In this document: in pieces, positions 37,004 to 48,610 of the stretch | Layout of the letters: every line of letters begins with the position of its first letter | How positions within the stretch are numbered: position 1 is the first letter of the stretch | Origin: Asparagopsis taxiformis | Lineage: Eukaryota; Rhodophyta; Florideophyceae; Bonnemaisoniales; Bonnemaisoniaceae | Assembly: GCA_030407315.1 (NCBI GenBank) | Contig: JALQPE010003180.1 | Location: 1-64,000, forward strand | DNA: 64,000 bases | Direction of reading: 5' to 3' | Translations under genes and position numbers: made by a program | Notes under the pieces: generated by a model | Told to the model about the DNA's origin: nothing | The model's input: only the letters and a program-made list of their open reading frames with translations | Databases searched by the model: none

Positions 37004-39225
37004 GGATGAGCGGCTCGTGTGCCACTTGGCAAGACTCCGTACGATGTGTCGCGACGAATTTGCGCACCTCAACCCGTGGGCGGCGGCGCCTTGCGCAGGT
37101 TACTTGTTGGACGGTGGTGTCCCCTGGAATGACGTCAAACGAGAGGGGGAGTTCAGCGAGCCTTGGTTCTTTGACGCGGGGACGCGCTCCGAGGCGCTCC
37201 GCGAGTTACGCTTGCGTCGCACGACCAGTTACTTTGTTATATATCGCGACGCCGAATTTCGCGAGTTTCCCGAAGACCGCGTTGGCGCTTTCTTCCCGTG
37301 TTAAGACCCGCGCAACTGGCATGACGCGCCCGAGTCACTGTCTGTACCCTTACCTTGCGTCTTCCACTATGCGCCGTCTGTCCTCCTTGGCCTTGATGTT
37401 CCTGTCGAGACGCGTTCCTACTTCTGGGCCGCTGCCCTTAGCGAATGGGTCGTGATGGTAGCTCGCGCGTGGCTCCATGTCGCAGTCTTCGAGCGTCGCA
37501 TCGTTCGCTTGAGCGATCGGCTCATCGCCGGGGTCGAGAGCGTCGGCGCCGCGGCGGTCGTTCGACGCGGTACGTACTCAGTTGCACACTTGGAAAGCCT
37601 TTTTTCGGAGCAACGCGCGAGCCCGTGGGACGAAACGCCTGTCTTCGACGTTGTTCCGGGCGCGGAATTCAACGAGGGTGGCCACTGGCTGCACTGGAGC
37701 GCGGAACGCGGCGTCGTTGACTGGGCGCATGGCGCGCTTGGAGTCCACCGCCAAACGGAGATTCCACATCTGCTGCTGAAGTCGCCGCGTAATCCTTCGC
37801 GCAGCGCGTTCGCACATTTTGAAGCGGGGAAGTCGTCACCGTAGATGCCGTCTTGTCTGCCTTACCCTCCAACGAACTGCATGTGATGCGCGCGACTAAC
37901 TCGCGAGAATATGCGCAATAACTTGGCATGGCCGCGCTGCTGGCCGTTGAGCGCCGACGTTTCCGCGACGGGCGTTACTCGCTGTTATCTGAATCGTCAC
38001 GGGCTCCTATCGACGTCACGAAGTTGGACGCGGCGCTACGGGCGGAGTACATCAAGGTGTATAACGAATTGCAGGAGTTAAAGAAGGCCAATCAGAGTCA
38101 GGACGTCACCACCATGTCTGGTGGGGCGGGCCCAAGTGTATCGGCCGGTAGCGGTGTGGCGTCGGGCGTGGCCGCGGTTGACGAAAGGGCAGGTGCGCCT
38201 GCGGCAGTGGGTGGTGAAGACACCGGTACGGTGGCGGGTTCGGCGGACGCGGTCAATCTGCAATCTCAACTCTCCTTGGCCGAACAAAGCCGTGATGAGG
38301 CGCTGTCGCGCGTGACGTCGGTCGCGCAAGCTCGCGACCAAGCCTTGGGGCGTCTTGACGAGTCAAGAAAATCACGCGACGAAGCGATCAAGGCCCGCGA
38401 CGAAGCCGTGTCACTCTTGCGCGGGGCTCGTGAGGCGCTGGCAGAAACTGAAACTCGCGAGGACGCGTTGAGGCGCAAGGTCGACGAAGATGCCGTGCGT
38501 ATCGAGCGCATGCACAAGTATATCGGCGCGATGCAGAACTGCGCGGCGGCGCACAGAAAAGGGGCTGAAGATAATCGCGTGGCGCTAGCGGCTCTCCAAT
38601 CCCGCTGCGACTCTGCAGTTTTGGCGCAGGAGTCGGTGCAGCGTGCGCTCGCTGAATTCGAGTCCAACTTGGAGGCGGAAAGGGGTCAGACGGCCGCTTG
38701 GGTCGCCGCTGTGCGCGACGGGTACCGCGCGAGAGAGAGGGAGACTGTACGCCAGGTTCAAGATACCATCGAGCGTGCGCATCGACTGGGCTCGGCATTA
38801 AATGACGTCGTCGGTTTCATGCAGCAGTCCTCCACGGGGTCTATCGGGGAAAGGAATCGGCTGGCGAGACGCAGTCCGTGGGCGAGTTGCGCGCAGAAGC
38901 GGTACGTGGTGCTACGGGCGGCGTTGGTTTGGGTCGCGGCGGTGCGCGCCCCGTGACGCGCTCGCGCGCGGGGGCGACTTCAGCGGGTCGCACGGGTCGC
39001 AAGGGTATCCCTCCGCTTCGAATCGGCGTACACGATGGGCGCGTCGTTCGGGTGTTGAATCCCAAGCGGCGACGCGGTCACCAGGCAGAACGGCTTCAAG
39101 CCGTGCTCGTACGCGCAGCGCAGCGGGCAGTTCGTCGAGCCTTCACACGCGTCGAGACAACGACACGCACGCACCTCCGTCCTAGTTATCGCTTCTTCTC
39201 GCTTTTTCGCATTGCCTCTCCTTAG
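37004..39225 (+). pseudogene. gypsy-2 Gag-like protein, second segment (decayed, coiled coil)
   Basis: Same phase as 35655-36307. One in-frame TAA at 37302; a frameshift near 37830 moves the reading to the frame of 37928-38956, with a TAA at 37917; a further shift near 38850 leads to a basic C-terminal tail ending at 39225. The segment from ~38260 to 38790 is a long coiled coil with S-R-D-E-A and A-R-D-Q-A heptad-like repeats. The tail is arginine-rich (R-P-V-T-R-S-R-A-G-A) and could bind nucleic acid. Several independent lesions show it is dead. Confidence 0.5.
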
Positions 39226-39779
39226 AAATAAACTCGTCTTGCTTGTATCTACGCATAGCGCTTCCCGGTCCTTGAGTTCCCTATCCAATACGCGCGCAGC
39301 AGTGTGACGCCGGGGGTCTGCTTGTTTTTGATGAACGACAGCGCAACGCGGGTTCCGTCACGTGGTACGTACGCGCCGGTGTCTCCGCGGTGGGGGTGCG
39401 CGTGTCGTCAATTGAAACCGTATTTGCCCGCTGTCCACGTCGGCGTTCGGGGAACACACGGACGGCGACGTCTAGTGGCGTGAGCGGAGGGTGGGGTGCG
39501 CATTTCGTGGAGTGAAGAGGGATGAAAAGGGGGTAAAGGAGGTGAGTTGGGGCGGTTAGCGCGTCAGGAGAAGTTCGTCGCGGCGTGCCCGCTTCATCAG
39601 TTCGTCGCGCGCGGTTCCCATCGTCGCTGGTTAATTCGTCGCGCATTCGCTTGTAGTTGCGGTGTCAGCTCGTTCGCTACGCGCATTCGTTTTTCGCTTC
39701 CTCGTCAACTCGCCAGCTACCTGCGCTCGCTCTTGGCTACCGCGCCTGCTGTTCCCATGACTACACAGCATGAGCAAAA
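39226..39779. other. GC-rich sequence, no supported gene
   Basis: Follows the gag-like tail. Weak frames on both strands lack motifs. It may be decayed internal sequence of gypsy-2. Confidence 0.35.
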
Positions 39780-40386
39780 ATGGTTATTTTTCCAGCCCAG
39801 AAATTAGTTCGTACAGTGGTGAAAAACCAGGTCACGTCGCTGGGTAAAACGATCCCCAACCTCTGGATAAGCCCCATCGAATATTTTAGTAAATTTGCTG
39901 GTGAAATTCCAGTGCTTGTACAGTACGAGTGGCCTGGTGGAAAACTAGTGGTTTGGATGGTTTGGCCAGGGGGTACTGGTTTGCACCAGGCCACGGCGGT
40001 GGGTCGGACAGTGGTTATGATCCAGCGTACTGTGCTGGTTAATTTCAGGAGGTGATCTGGATTTTGACCAGCCAATGAAGTGGAGTATACCAGTGTTGGT
40101 GATGGAATATGACCAGAGGGTAGGCTGGTTGTAGGCATAGTGAGTGCTGGTTGGAAACCAGAACATCAGCTGGTTGAAACCAGCCTACCCACTGGTTTTC
40201 AACCAGACCCGACACTGGTTTGGAGCAGTCGAAAAAACTGGAATAATTCCATAGTCTGAATTAGATTCTACCAGTGTATACACAAGTTTTTTTCCATCAT
40301 ATTGTATGGATTTTTGTTGCAGTGTAATGGTTGCAAACCAGCAGTATAGGTGGATTGTAGTACTGATTTGACTGGTATAGTACCAT
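39780..40386. repeat. CCAG/CTGG-rich tract
   Basis: I count about 29 CCAG or CTGG tetramers in ~600 bp, where ~5 are expected for random sequence. Many sit in AACCAG, ACCAGT, CTGGTT or ACTGGT contexts and in alternating orientation, so pieces can pair (for example CTGGTTGGAAACCAG at ~40147). There is no fixed period. The sharp change from the GC-rich DNA on its left suggests a separate inserted element. Confidence 0.5.
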
Positions 40387-41047
40387 CAAAGAGGGGGGTT
40401 GAAGGGGGGAAAGGACGGGGAATTTACCACCGGACAGGACGGAATGGATAGGGTGGGACGCTGGCATTCGGCGGGTTGGAGACGCCACTTTTCTAATCAT
40501 AGGGTCTATAGGATGGGAAGGGTAGGACGGATAGGAACTGAAAATATGACAGATTGGTCATGTCGACCAGAATTGAATCTCTTCTTGGTAGGGAAGGGGA
40601 CAGAAAGTTTAGTTTGAAAGAGCTCTGAATTAAACTATTGATAGTGCTATCATTACTACTCTACAGAACTGCTATCTGTGTACTCCGAACTATGAAAAAC
40701 TAAGGCCTATTTCCTATTTCGGAGTAGAGTAGAGACGAAATGAAGTATGGAAATGATCAATAGAGGAAAAAGTGAGAAATTGAAATGAACCCATAGCGGT
40801 TAAGGATGAGGTGAAAATACGTACCAAAAGGGTAGCGGAAGGGGAGAATGAGAAGAAAGAACCGAAGTATGGGAGAGAGAAAGTCTGTTAGTATATGTTG
40901 TAGCGTCTAGGTCAGAGTAGAGATGGAGAGGGAGAACTTACATGGGAAGGGGGAGGGAATTGAGAAAGCAGAAGGGGATCCCCTAACTACTCTGTAACCA
41001 TGAAATACGCGCGATCGTTCTTTGCATTCCATAGAATGCGAAGTACA

Positions 41048-41113
41048 TTATCACCGAGGTTTGCCGTTCTCTACTGACAGGGTAGTAGAGAACGGCAAAC
41101 CTGGGTGATAACG
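41048..41113. repeat. Long hairpin, ~28-bp arms
   Basis: ATTATCACCGAGGTTTGCCG... on the left pairs with ...CGGCAAACCTGGGTGATAA on the right around a loop GACAGGGT. One mismatch near the base. Confidence 0.85.
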
Positions 41114-42309
41114 TGAGAGAGTGACGCGAAGAGTGGAAAAGAGTGACGGTAGGCGCTTAAATGTCGACAGAATGTGCCCGTGGCGGTCAGAAAAGACGCT
41201 TGGCATGACGCTTGGCGAAACTAAAGCGCGCACTTTTTGCTATTTAAAAAACTGGCGGACAATTGTGCCGCACAGCAGATGAAGACGTCCAAGATGGTCA
41301 GAAATCTTACAGCGCACCATGCACTGTGAGTACAGTGAAAGAACAAAGATACATCTTTGTTGTTCTTTGAATATATTCAGAGAATGAGAATGAAATCAGA
41401 AGGACGAAGTCGAAAGGACGCGGTATGGAATACGTGTAAAGAGGGATGTACAAGTAGTTGCTAAAAAGCACAAAAATATATTAGAGTGTAGATACGTATA
41501 TATGAAATGAGTTATTTTCAGGGAGCAGAGCAGAAGATACGTTCACGTAAAGATTTGATGTTTTGATGTTGTGTGAGGTGGGAAAGTAGAGCAGGGAACA
41601 TAGATTGTTAGTAATATATAAATTTATATAAACAATATTATACCGATTAGTAATAGAAAGCTAGCCTGCCCTGGGAGGGTATCCATTTCCTCTAATGGTG
41701 ATAGAAAAATGTTCACCATCGAGGAAAGATGGACCACCATGTGTCATAGAACGAGTTGTAAAGTTGATGGAGCATAGTTCAGGAGTACTGTTGTGGATAA
41801 GACCGACCTTTCGAACTCCAGCGGTAAGAGGAAGAAACCAACTTCCCATGAGCTTCTGTACCTTGTAGTTTTGAGATTCATACTTTGAGACAGGATAGAC
41901 CAGGGCACATCGGTGTAGAGGACATGAAACTGTTTCGGAATCAGTAGTCTGATTGTTTCTCTGTTCTGGAAGAAATACTTCCAGGACTATCCAGAGTGTA
42001 GGACAAGATTATTTTAAAAGAACAGGAGTCGAAGACAGAAACCGGCAGCACGCCTGAAGGACAGAACCCTTTGTGACCTCCTCAGGTTTAGAGCAATCAC
42101 GGGAAGCAGAAGTACTGGAGGTACCGGATGTTTGGTCAGAAGAGGTCCACCGGACGCCTTTGGCGAGATACCCGAGAATGGATGAGAGGTAGTTTTGCTT
42201 GCACATTCGTAAACAGCTGTAGAACTGGAGAGCTTCACCGTCACCCACGAGTAGTGGTTTTATAGGAGAAGAAGCACGGGTGGAAGGATGTGCGAAGATG
42301 ATTGAGAAA

Positions 42310-42351
42310 TGGGTCAACGATAGTGCACCATGGTGCACTATCGTTGACCCA
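42310..42351. repeat. Perfect 42-bp palindrome
   Basis: 21-bp arm TGGGTCAACGATAGTGCACC+A is followed with no spacer by its exact complement, centred at 42330/42331. Confidence 0.95.
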
Positions 42352-42480
42352 CTTCACTAGAAAACCAAGATTCCATATTGGATACTAGTTTACTTGAGAC
42401 ACACGCTTGTCCAGCAAGACGAAGAGAGGGGCACTACCCCGTTCTGAGCCTTTTGAGGCCTGTTTTTCATACTCGACTTA

Positions 42481-42535
42481 GTCGAGCAAAACTCAATCCG
42501 GGTAGCAAACTAGTCCGGATTGAGTTTAGCTCGAC
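42481..42535. repeat. Hairpin, 21-bp arms, 13-nt loop
   Basis: GTCGAGCAAAACTCAATCCG+G pairs with CCGGATTGAGTTTAGCTCGA+C with one mismatch; loop 42502-42514. Confidence 0.9.
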
Positions 42536-42859
42536 CAGTTCCGGTATGACAAAATTTTGGCACCCCTGTAGATTTCACTCTAGTTTACGGATATATTGGT
42601 AATATCAATGTGATTAAAGTAATTTCAATTACATTTCCGGGAGCACACTAGAATCTCGAGACCGACATCTTGGCGACAATCAAGTGGTTTCACCATTCTT
42701 TTGTGATTTCGGGATTGCAATGGAGTTGTTGTTTGCTGACGTACGTCATTCTCACGTGAGAATTAAAATTTAAGCATTCACTCTGCCCTGCCACACCATC
42801 AATCTCGCCGGCGAGTCTTCTAGTGGCAGAATTGGAGCTAATCGTTTATTTTTTCAATT

Positions 42860-44480
42860 TCAACTATGGTGGTAAAAAGTGGCCTCATATGAAGCCACTT
42901 GTCCGATAGACACTAGGGTAGTATTCTGCGTAGTAGCATAGTAGCGCGGCGTCGGTACGAGCGTAAGCGTTCGCGTGCGGTTCGACGATGTTCGCGGCAT
43001 CGAATCAGGTATCTCGTCCGTTATTTCCGTTTCGTCGCCGCTGCGCGTTGCTTTTTGCGAAAGCGCGTCAGCGATGACCTGGTGCTTACCCTTCTTGTAT
43101 TCGACGTCGAATTTGAATTCGGCGAGCCGCAATCGCCAGCGCGCCAGTTCTCCTTCCGCGGAGGTCATGTTCAGGATCCAGCGTAGCGAGTTGTGGTCCG
43201 TGCGAACGATGAACTTCCGTCCTTCCAAGTAGGCGCTTAGTAGCAAAATCCCATACCACTGCGAGGCACTCGCGTTCCGTCGTCGAATAATTGCGTTCTG
43301 CGTCGTTAAGCGTGCGCGACCAGTATCCGACTGAATGTAGTACGTCGTCATCCGCTTCTAGCTGAAGTAGTGCGCATTTGATTAGTCCTTGGGACGCATC
43401 GGTATCGAGCACGTACGGGTGCCCTTCGCGCGGTAGACGAAGAATAGGCGGAGAGAGCATCGCTTGTCGCAATGATTTGAACGTGCGCGTTTGCTCCGGC
43501 GTCGGCGGAGGTAAGTTATCTCCTTGGTCCTTCTTCAGCAACTGCGTAAGCGGCGCCACTATGAACGCGAACTTCTCGACGAATCGGCGGTATACGTTGC
43601 AAGTTCCCAGAAAAATCGCAACTGCATTTTCGTCGTCGGGTACGTCGCATCGCGCAGCGCGTCGCACTTCGTCGTCGGTACGGAAAGCTTCCCAGGTGAG
43701 ATTGTATGTCCAAAGTAGTCCACGGAGCGCTTGAAGAACTCGGTCTTCGCGAATTTCAGCGAAACTCCAGCGCGTCTGAGGATTCCCAGAATCTCGTCGA
43801 CGTGGTGCACGTGCGCCTTTACGTCGGCGGAGAAGATGATTACGTCATCCAAGTAGACAAGGCAATGCTGCCACTTTACGCTAGCGAGTAGAATATCGAG
43901 TGAGCGTTGAAAAACGTCGCTGGCGCGTTCGAGAGCCCGAATGGCCTGCGGCGGAAACGGTACGTACTGACGTGCGACGTAAATGTAGTCTTATCGCGGT
44001 CGGCGTGCGCTACTGGGATTTGCCAGTATCCCGAGTTGCAATCCAGCGTAGTGAAAACCGTCGCGTCGCTGAGCGAATCGACGCAGTGGTCTATTAGCGG
44101 AATCGGATATGCATCCTTCACGGTAGCGGCGTTTAGGCGGCGGTAGTCGATACAGAAGCGGGGTCCCGTCGTTCTTGGCTCGATTACTCCGGTGCGTAGC
44201 ATCTTCTCCACTTGCGTACGTATAATTTCGCGCGACGCGTGTCCTGCGAGGTATGGCGGTTGGTTCACGGGGGACGCCCCGGAATCCACTCGATGCGGTG
44301 TGTTCCGTCGCGTGGATGGCTCCCAGTGTGCCATTCCACATTCGCTCGTGCTTTCGCAGCATCTCGATAATTTGCGCGTGTAGGTCGTCGTCTACCCGCT
44401 CGTCGTAAACCGTCGTGCGTTAGAGGTCTTCCAATGCGGCGTCGAGTTCTTAATTCCGTCGGTATCACGCGGGTCCGGCG
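42860..44480 (-). pseudogene. Ty3/gypsy RT-RNase H block (gypsy-2), inverted and frameshifted
   Basis: Read 44480 to 42860. R-K-H-E-R-M-W-N and H-A-S-R-E-I-I start the RT; then R-F-C-I-D-Y-R-R-L-N, T-T-L-D-C-N-S-G-Y-W-Q-I and the catalytic Y-L-D-D-V-I-I-F; then R-F-V-E-K-F and L-D-T-D-A-S-Q-G for RNase H, E-R-E-C-L-A-V-V-W, and R-T-D-H-N-S-L-R-W. At least three frameshifts separate these pieces. The catalytic box is the canonical Y-L-D-D, unlike gypsy-1. The block points opposite to both the gag-like gene (left) and the integrase (right), so it appears to have been flipped within the element. Confidence 0.85.
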
Positions 44481-44532
44481 GATTCGTAGCGTTGCGTCGC
44501 GTCGTCGGGCGGTCGAGGCGCATAATAATGGC

Positions 44533-45700
44533 CGATGATGAGCGTAGATGTCTACACCACGGTTAGACAGTGCGATGCATGTGCTCGCAACCGCGTCACG
44601 CAGTATCGCCACAAGAACGCCCTGCAGGGCTTCATGAAGCTATTCCCCGCGACGCGTCCGCTCGAAGACGTCGCTATCGATATATTGGGACCACACTCCC
44701 CGGGACTCCGCGTCAACGCCGCTTCGTACTCGTAATCACCGACCGCTTTAGTAAGCTTTGCCGACTCATCGCGCTCGGACGCGTATCCGCGCTCGCCGTC
44801 GCAAAAATTGTTTTGCCGAGGCTGGGTTTTGACATGTCATCCGCAGGCGAACGGATAAGTCGAGGGCATGAACCGCACCATCGTCGCGACGCTGCGCCAT
44901 TACGTTGACGAAGAGCGGAGGGATTGGGACGAGCATTTGGACGCGCTAGCGTAGGCTTACAACCGCGGAATACACTGCTCGACGAATACGTCACCGTTCG
45001 AATTGACGCTGACACGTTTCCCTGTATAGCTAGGAACAGAGCAAGTGGACAAGATACGCAGTAAGCCATTCCTTCTTATGGAATTCCTCGCAAGGTTATC
45101 GCACGCATACGCATGCTCGGCAAACGCGTTAAAGAAAGTGCAAGCGCGATATAAACGCGACTTCGATCGCAGCGTACGCACGGTAAACAAGGACATTAGG
45201 GTCGGTGACCAAGTGTACTTGGATACTCATGCGGAGCGAAGACGCGAACGCAGCGAGACGATGTATTGCGCACGTCAAAGCTAGACTATCCGTATCTGGC
45301 CCTTCCAGAGATAAGATGCCGTCGCCATACCTTTGAAATCGTAATAGACGGTGTTCCCGAACTCGTCATCTCTGACCGTGTTCGCCACGCGCCGCGCGAT
45401 ACGCGCCTGAGTTAACGTCGCCCGCACCCACGACGACGCCGAAGGAACTAACATCGAAAAGCGACAGAAGGAACGAGAGTTCGACGATGCATGACAGGTT
45501 AACCCTGAAGCTGGGTACGGGACGCGTGAGTTCATGATCAACAAGCTCACAGCCGAGGGGATCGACGACTCGTCGAGAGGCGAATATCCCTTCCATATTC
45601 GCCTTGCGACGAAACTTGGGAGCCCGTAAGTTCGCTGCGAGCGCCAATCATCCCACGCTTTCGCAAGGACCTGTAACGGGCCACTCCTAAGGCTGCCGAG
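44533..45700 (+). pseudogene. Ty3/gypsy integrase and C-terminal domain (gypsy-2), decayed
   Basis: The zinc module end is seen as R-Q-C-D-A-C-A-R-N, then D-V-A-I-D-I-L-G-P for the first catalytic aspartate region. The middle of the core (second aspartate) is deleted or lost. G-M-N-R-T-I-V-A-T-L-R-H-Y marks the helix after the third acidic residue. Further on, K-V-Q-A-R-Y-K-R-D-F-D and V-G-D-Q-V-Y-L are the usual C-terminal (GPY/F-type) features, then D-G-V-P-E-L-V-I-S-D-R-V, and a chromodomain-like E-T-W-E-P-V near 45620. Multiple stops and frameshifts. Continues the gypsy-2 pol but on the plus strand. Confidence 0.75.
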
Positions 45701-46974
45701 CTCGATACCGATACCGGCCCCGCGACGTCGCCCAACCGCCAAAAGCGCCCAACGAAGAGCCCCGCCTCCGCGAAGACACGCGTCGGTACACATCTACCGA
45801 TGCCACTTAGCCGCACAACCGCGCGACTGGCGAGTCAAAAGGTGCAGCCCCGTACGCCACGTAAGTGAACCCAGAAACGCCACCGGGTTTGTCAGACGCG
45901 CGAACCAAGGATGGCATCCTCGCAGCGCAAGCAGCAAGTGGGCCAGACCCTGGCGGAAGGCCTAACGCGGAAACGGGAACGCGCGCCGACACATCATCAC
46001 CCGCTACGGGTCGCGCAGAGACTGACACCGGCAAGTAGGCCGCAGAGAAGGTTGATGACGCAGCTGTGCTCGCCCCGGCGCGCACACGAAGCCACGCATC
46101 ACGAAACAACAACGTGACATCACGCCAAAGGAACAAACCGCGACGCCAACCAAATGCTGTCGCGCTCCGCGTAATGGACGAACAATTTCGCATGCCCCAG
46201 ACCCACCGCTGAGCCAGACGCATTGGTGCCGTTCATAGCGCGACGTTTGCCAATGGCGTACGCGCACCCGCACGATAGGGTGCGCATGACCCGACCATTG
46301 CACACCACTCATATCACCTACGCCAACTAATCGACTTACTTGATCGCAACGACTCATGAGACGGCCCAAGTCTAACGCTTGCGCCACCCGTTGAAGGTTA
46401 CGCGAACTACCTCGCTCTAGCGGACGGTCATCTGCCCTCTATCCATATACGCGTCCGAGCAGCCAAGCGGGCGTCGTCAACGCTTGACGCGGAAATGCCG
46501 CTTTCGCGCTTTCGCAATACCCTTGTTTACACTCGAGCCGCCACCTGTGCGCCACGCAAGATTCGTCGTTTTTTTGCGCCACGAAAGAACGGCATCTTTC
46601 GCCTCGCAAGATTCGCCGCTTACTTTTAGGCCACCGTTCGCTCACCGCGCAAGTATTTCGTCGTTCACGCCACGTAATTTTCGCCGACGGTGCGCTGTAC
46701 GCCTATCGCGACGCAACAGTCGCATCGTGACTCACACTGAAGCTATCGCACGCGCTAATCGGCGTGTCTCCCGGAACTTGTGCGAGTTCGGCCCTGCGCA
46801 CCGACGCGCTGCTCACCTGGCACTTGACTGACTCCAGAGCCGTGGAACGCGCTGGAGCCAGTGATGTAGTTTTCGCGCGAAGAAGGGGAGCAACGCTGGA
46901 ATCGAGCGCGCGGGTTGGCCCGGCCAATCGGCTCCACTCCGATGGGATATCTATATAACCAGGCGACATGCCAA
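45701..46974. other. GC-rich decayed sequence, no supported gene
   Basis: Long overlapping frames on both strands reflect GC-rich composition. A plus-strand basic tail may continue the gypsy-2 pol, but no motif supports it. Confidence 0.35.
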
Positions 46975-47004
46975 CTCTAGTGTCTGCGCAGGCACAACAT
47001 TCTT
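46975..47004 (+). repeat. Remnant of another copia LTR (LTR-Z), left part
   Basis: GTGTCTGCGCAGGCACAACATTCTT stops at copia-2 and continues after it as TATAGTCTAACA (51921-51932). The resulting end CACAACATTC...GTCTAACA is the reverse complement of 63892-63915 (TGTTAGACTATAAAG...), which looks like an LTR start of the same family. So copia-2 inserted into an older LTR. Confidence 0.5.
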
Positions 47005-47128
47005 TGTCAGGATGCCAACAATGGACAGCTGTCCAAACCGCCGGCGCAACAGACGCACGGCCAGATATAAAAGAAGCAACGTAGAGACACACCAGAATAA
47101 AGAAGGTAACGGTTTATCTGTTCTAACA
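47005..47128 (+). repeat. copia-2 5' LTR (124 bp)
   Basis: TGTCAGGATGCC...TTCTAACA with TATAAAAG at 47066-47073 and an AATAAA at about 47097. Confidence 0.9.
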
Positions 47129-47181
47129 GGTTATGGGGTATATCTACCCACCGCGCCACGAAACGAACTTCCAACACCACC

Positions 47182-47811
47182 ATGACCGCTGAACACACAC
47201 GACTTCCCCAACTCTCCGCTGACAACCACCGCTTCTGGAAGCGCACCCTAGAAGCACTGGCTACAGATATACACCTCTCACAACACCTCGATCCCAGCAC
47301 CACAGCTCCCGCTGACCCGACCGACTTCCAAAATCAAACACGACCAAGAAAAGCTGAGCCTACTCATAATCTCAAGCATTCCGTACAAGATCGCCGTCCG
47401 ACTTTCCGACGATGTACTCAACTCGCCACCATGCATCCTCACAACATACCTACTCAACCACATGAGATACTCAACATCGATCGCACCTAAGCTCCTCGAG
47501 GAACAAGCCAGGTCAATCACGCTAGATTCAGGCATGGAACTAGAAGAGTATCTGGAAAAGCATGATTCCATGCGCCTCACAATGCGCAATGCGTCCTACC
47601 TGTCAATTGAAGACGAACGCACAACCATCAAATTCATACTCCTCGGCCTACGCGACAATCTCGAGTACCGCCCACGAATGAAGTCCTCACCCAAAACCAC
47701 CATCAACTATCCTAGAACTCACAACACGACTCCGCCGCGCAGAGGCAACCATCAAAACACGCACCAAACAACCCATAAACCTTCAACCCACCAATTACTT
47801 CCATAACCATA
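47182..47811 (+). pseudogene. copia-2 Gag, N-terminal part
   Basis: ATG at 47182; L-P-Q-L-S-A-D-N-H-R-F-W-K matches the N-terminal block of copia Gag. A frameshift near 47470 moves to a frame with E-R-T-T-I-K-F-I-L-L-G-L, the UBN2-like region. It ends at the solo LTR at 47812. Confidence 0.7.
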
Positions 47812-48605
47812 TGTAGGACCAGCCGGGGTGGCGATCGCTAAGGGAGTTCTAGAATTGCTAGCCGTGTCAGAGCGAGGTGAACCGGATCGCGCTGTTTGAA
47901 CTTGCGTTTTGCGCGTCGCTCGGTCGCGGTGGCGATCGGGTGGTACAACGGCGGAACGCGTAGGGATCGATCGCAACACGGGATTCGCGGGCCGGCGCAA
48001 GCCGTGATCTCAGGGCGAGATCACCGAGTAAACTCGAGCACAATGCGATCCACACAGGGGTCATAAATCCCTGGCCTAGTGGCGTGCGACGCAGTTCGAC
48101 GATCGGTTTATGCGCAGCGCGCACGCGAACGTCGGCGATCGTGAGCAACCCGCACGCAACGTTGTAACGCAATCGGTCCTCGCGATTCGCTAAACGCTTA
48201 ACTCGTAGCTGCGAAGATGCTGGCTGTTTATTGGTAAGGTGCGAAGCTGAACGACCATTAGTAGCTAACTACTCAGGACAGGCTGTCCTTGCGTGGCCGG
48301 CTGGCGGCCGCTCGCTCGCACGCAAAAAGGGAAATATTTGGGAAAAGACTTTCGTCATAAAAAACCCAAAAAGGGAAATAAAAGGAAATCTGTAAAAATC
48401 GCTACACGTGGCGCCGGGCTCGCGGTTTCGTGGCAACGTTCGCGCGCACGCGCTCGCATCGACGCTCCGTGACACGTAATCAAAAACGCCACGCGTACGC
48501 TCGCCTACTAACTAACTACTAACTTACTAAGATAGATGCACGCGAATTCATTCCGACGCAATCGCAGCGAAACGCGCGCGCGTCGACGAAATAAATTGCG
48601 TCACA
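47812..48605 (+). repeat. LTR family R, copy C: solo LTR (794 bp)
   Basis: TGTAGGACCAGCC...TTGCGTCACA with a perfect TSD CCATA (47807-47811 and 48606-48610) inside copia-2 gag. Because it is complete and flanked by a duplication, it defines the true ends of family R and shows that copy A is rearranged. Confidence 0.92.
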
Positions 48606-48610
48606 CCATA

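Larger units (their letters stand above)
40387..42859. other. AT-richer non-coding island with hairpins
   Basis: About 2.5 kb with no convincing frame. It carries three strong inverted repeats (41048-41113, 42310-42351, 42481-42535) and lies between the gag-like gene and the inverted RT block of gypsy-2, so it was probably inserted there. Confidence 0.45.

Noticed and set aside
45281..46387. Several 90-170 codon frames on both strands
   Set aside because: GC-rich decayed gypsy sequence; long frames arise from composition and none shows a motif.
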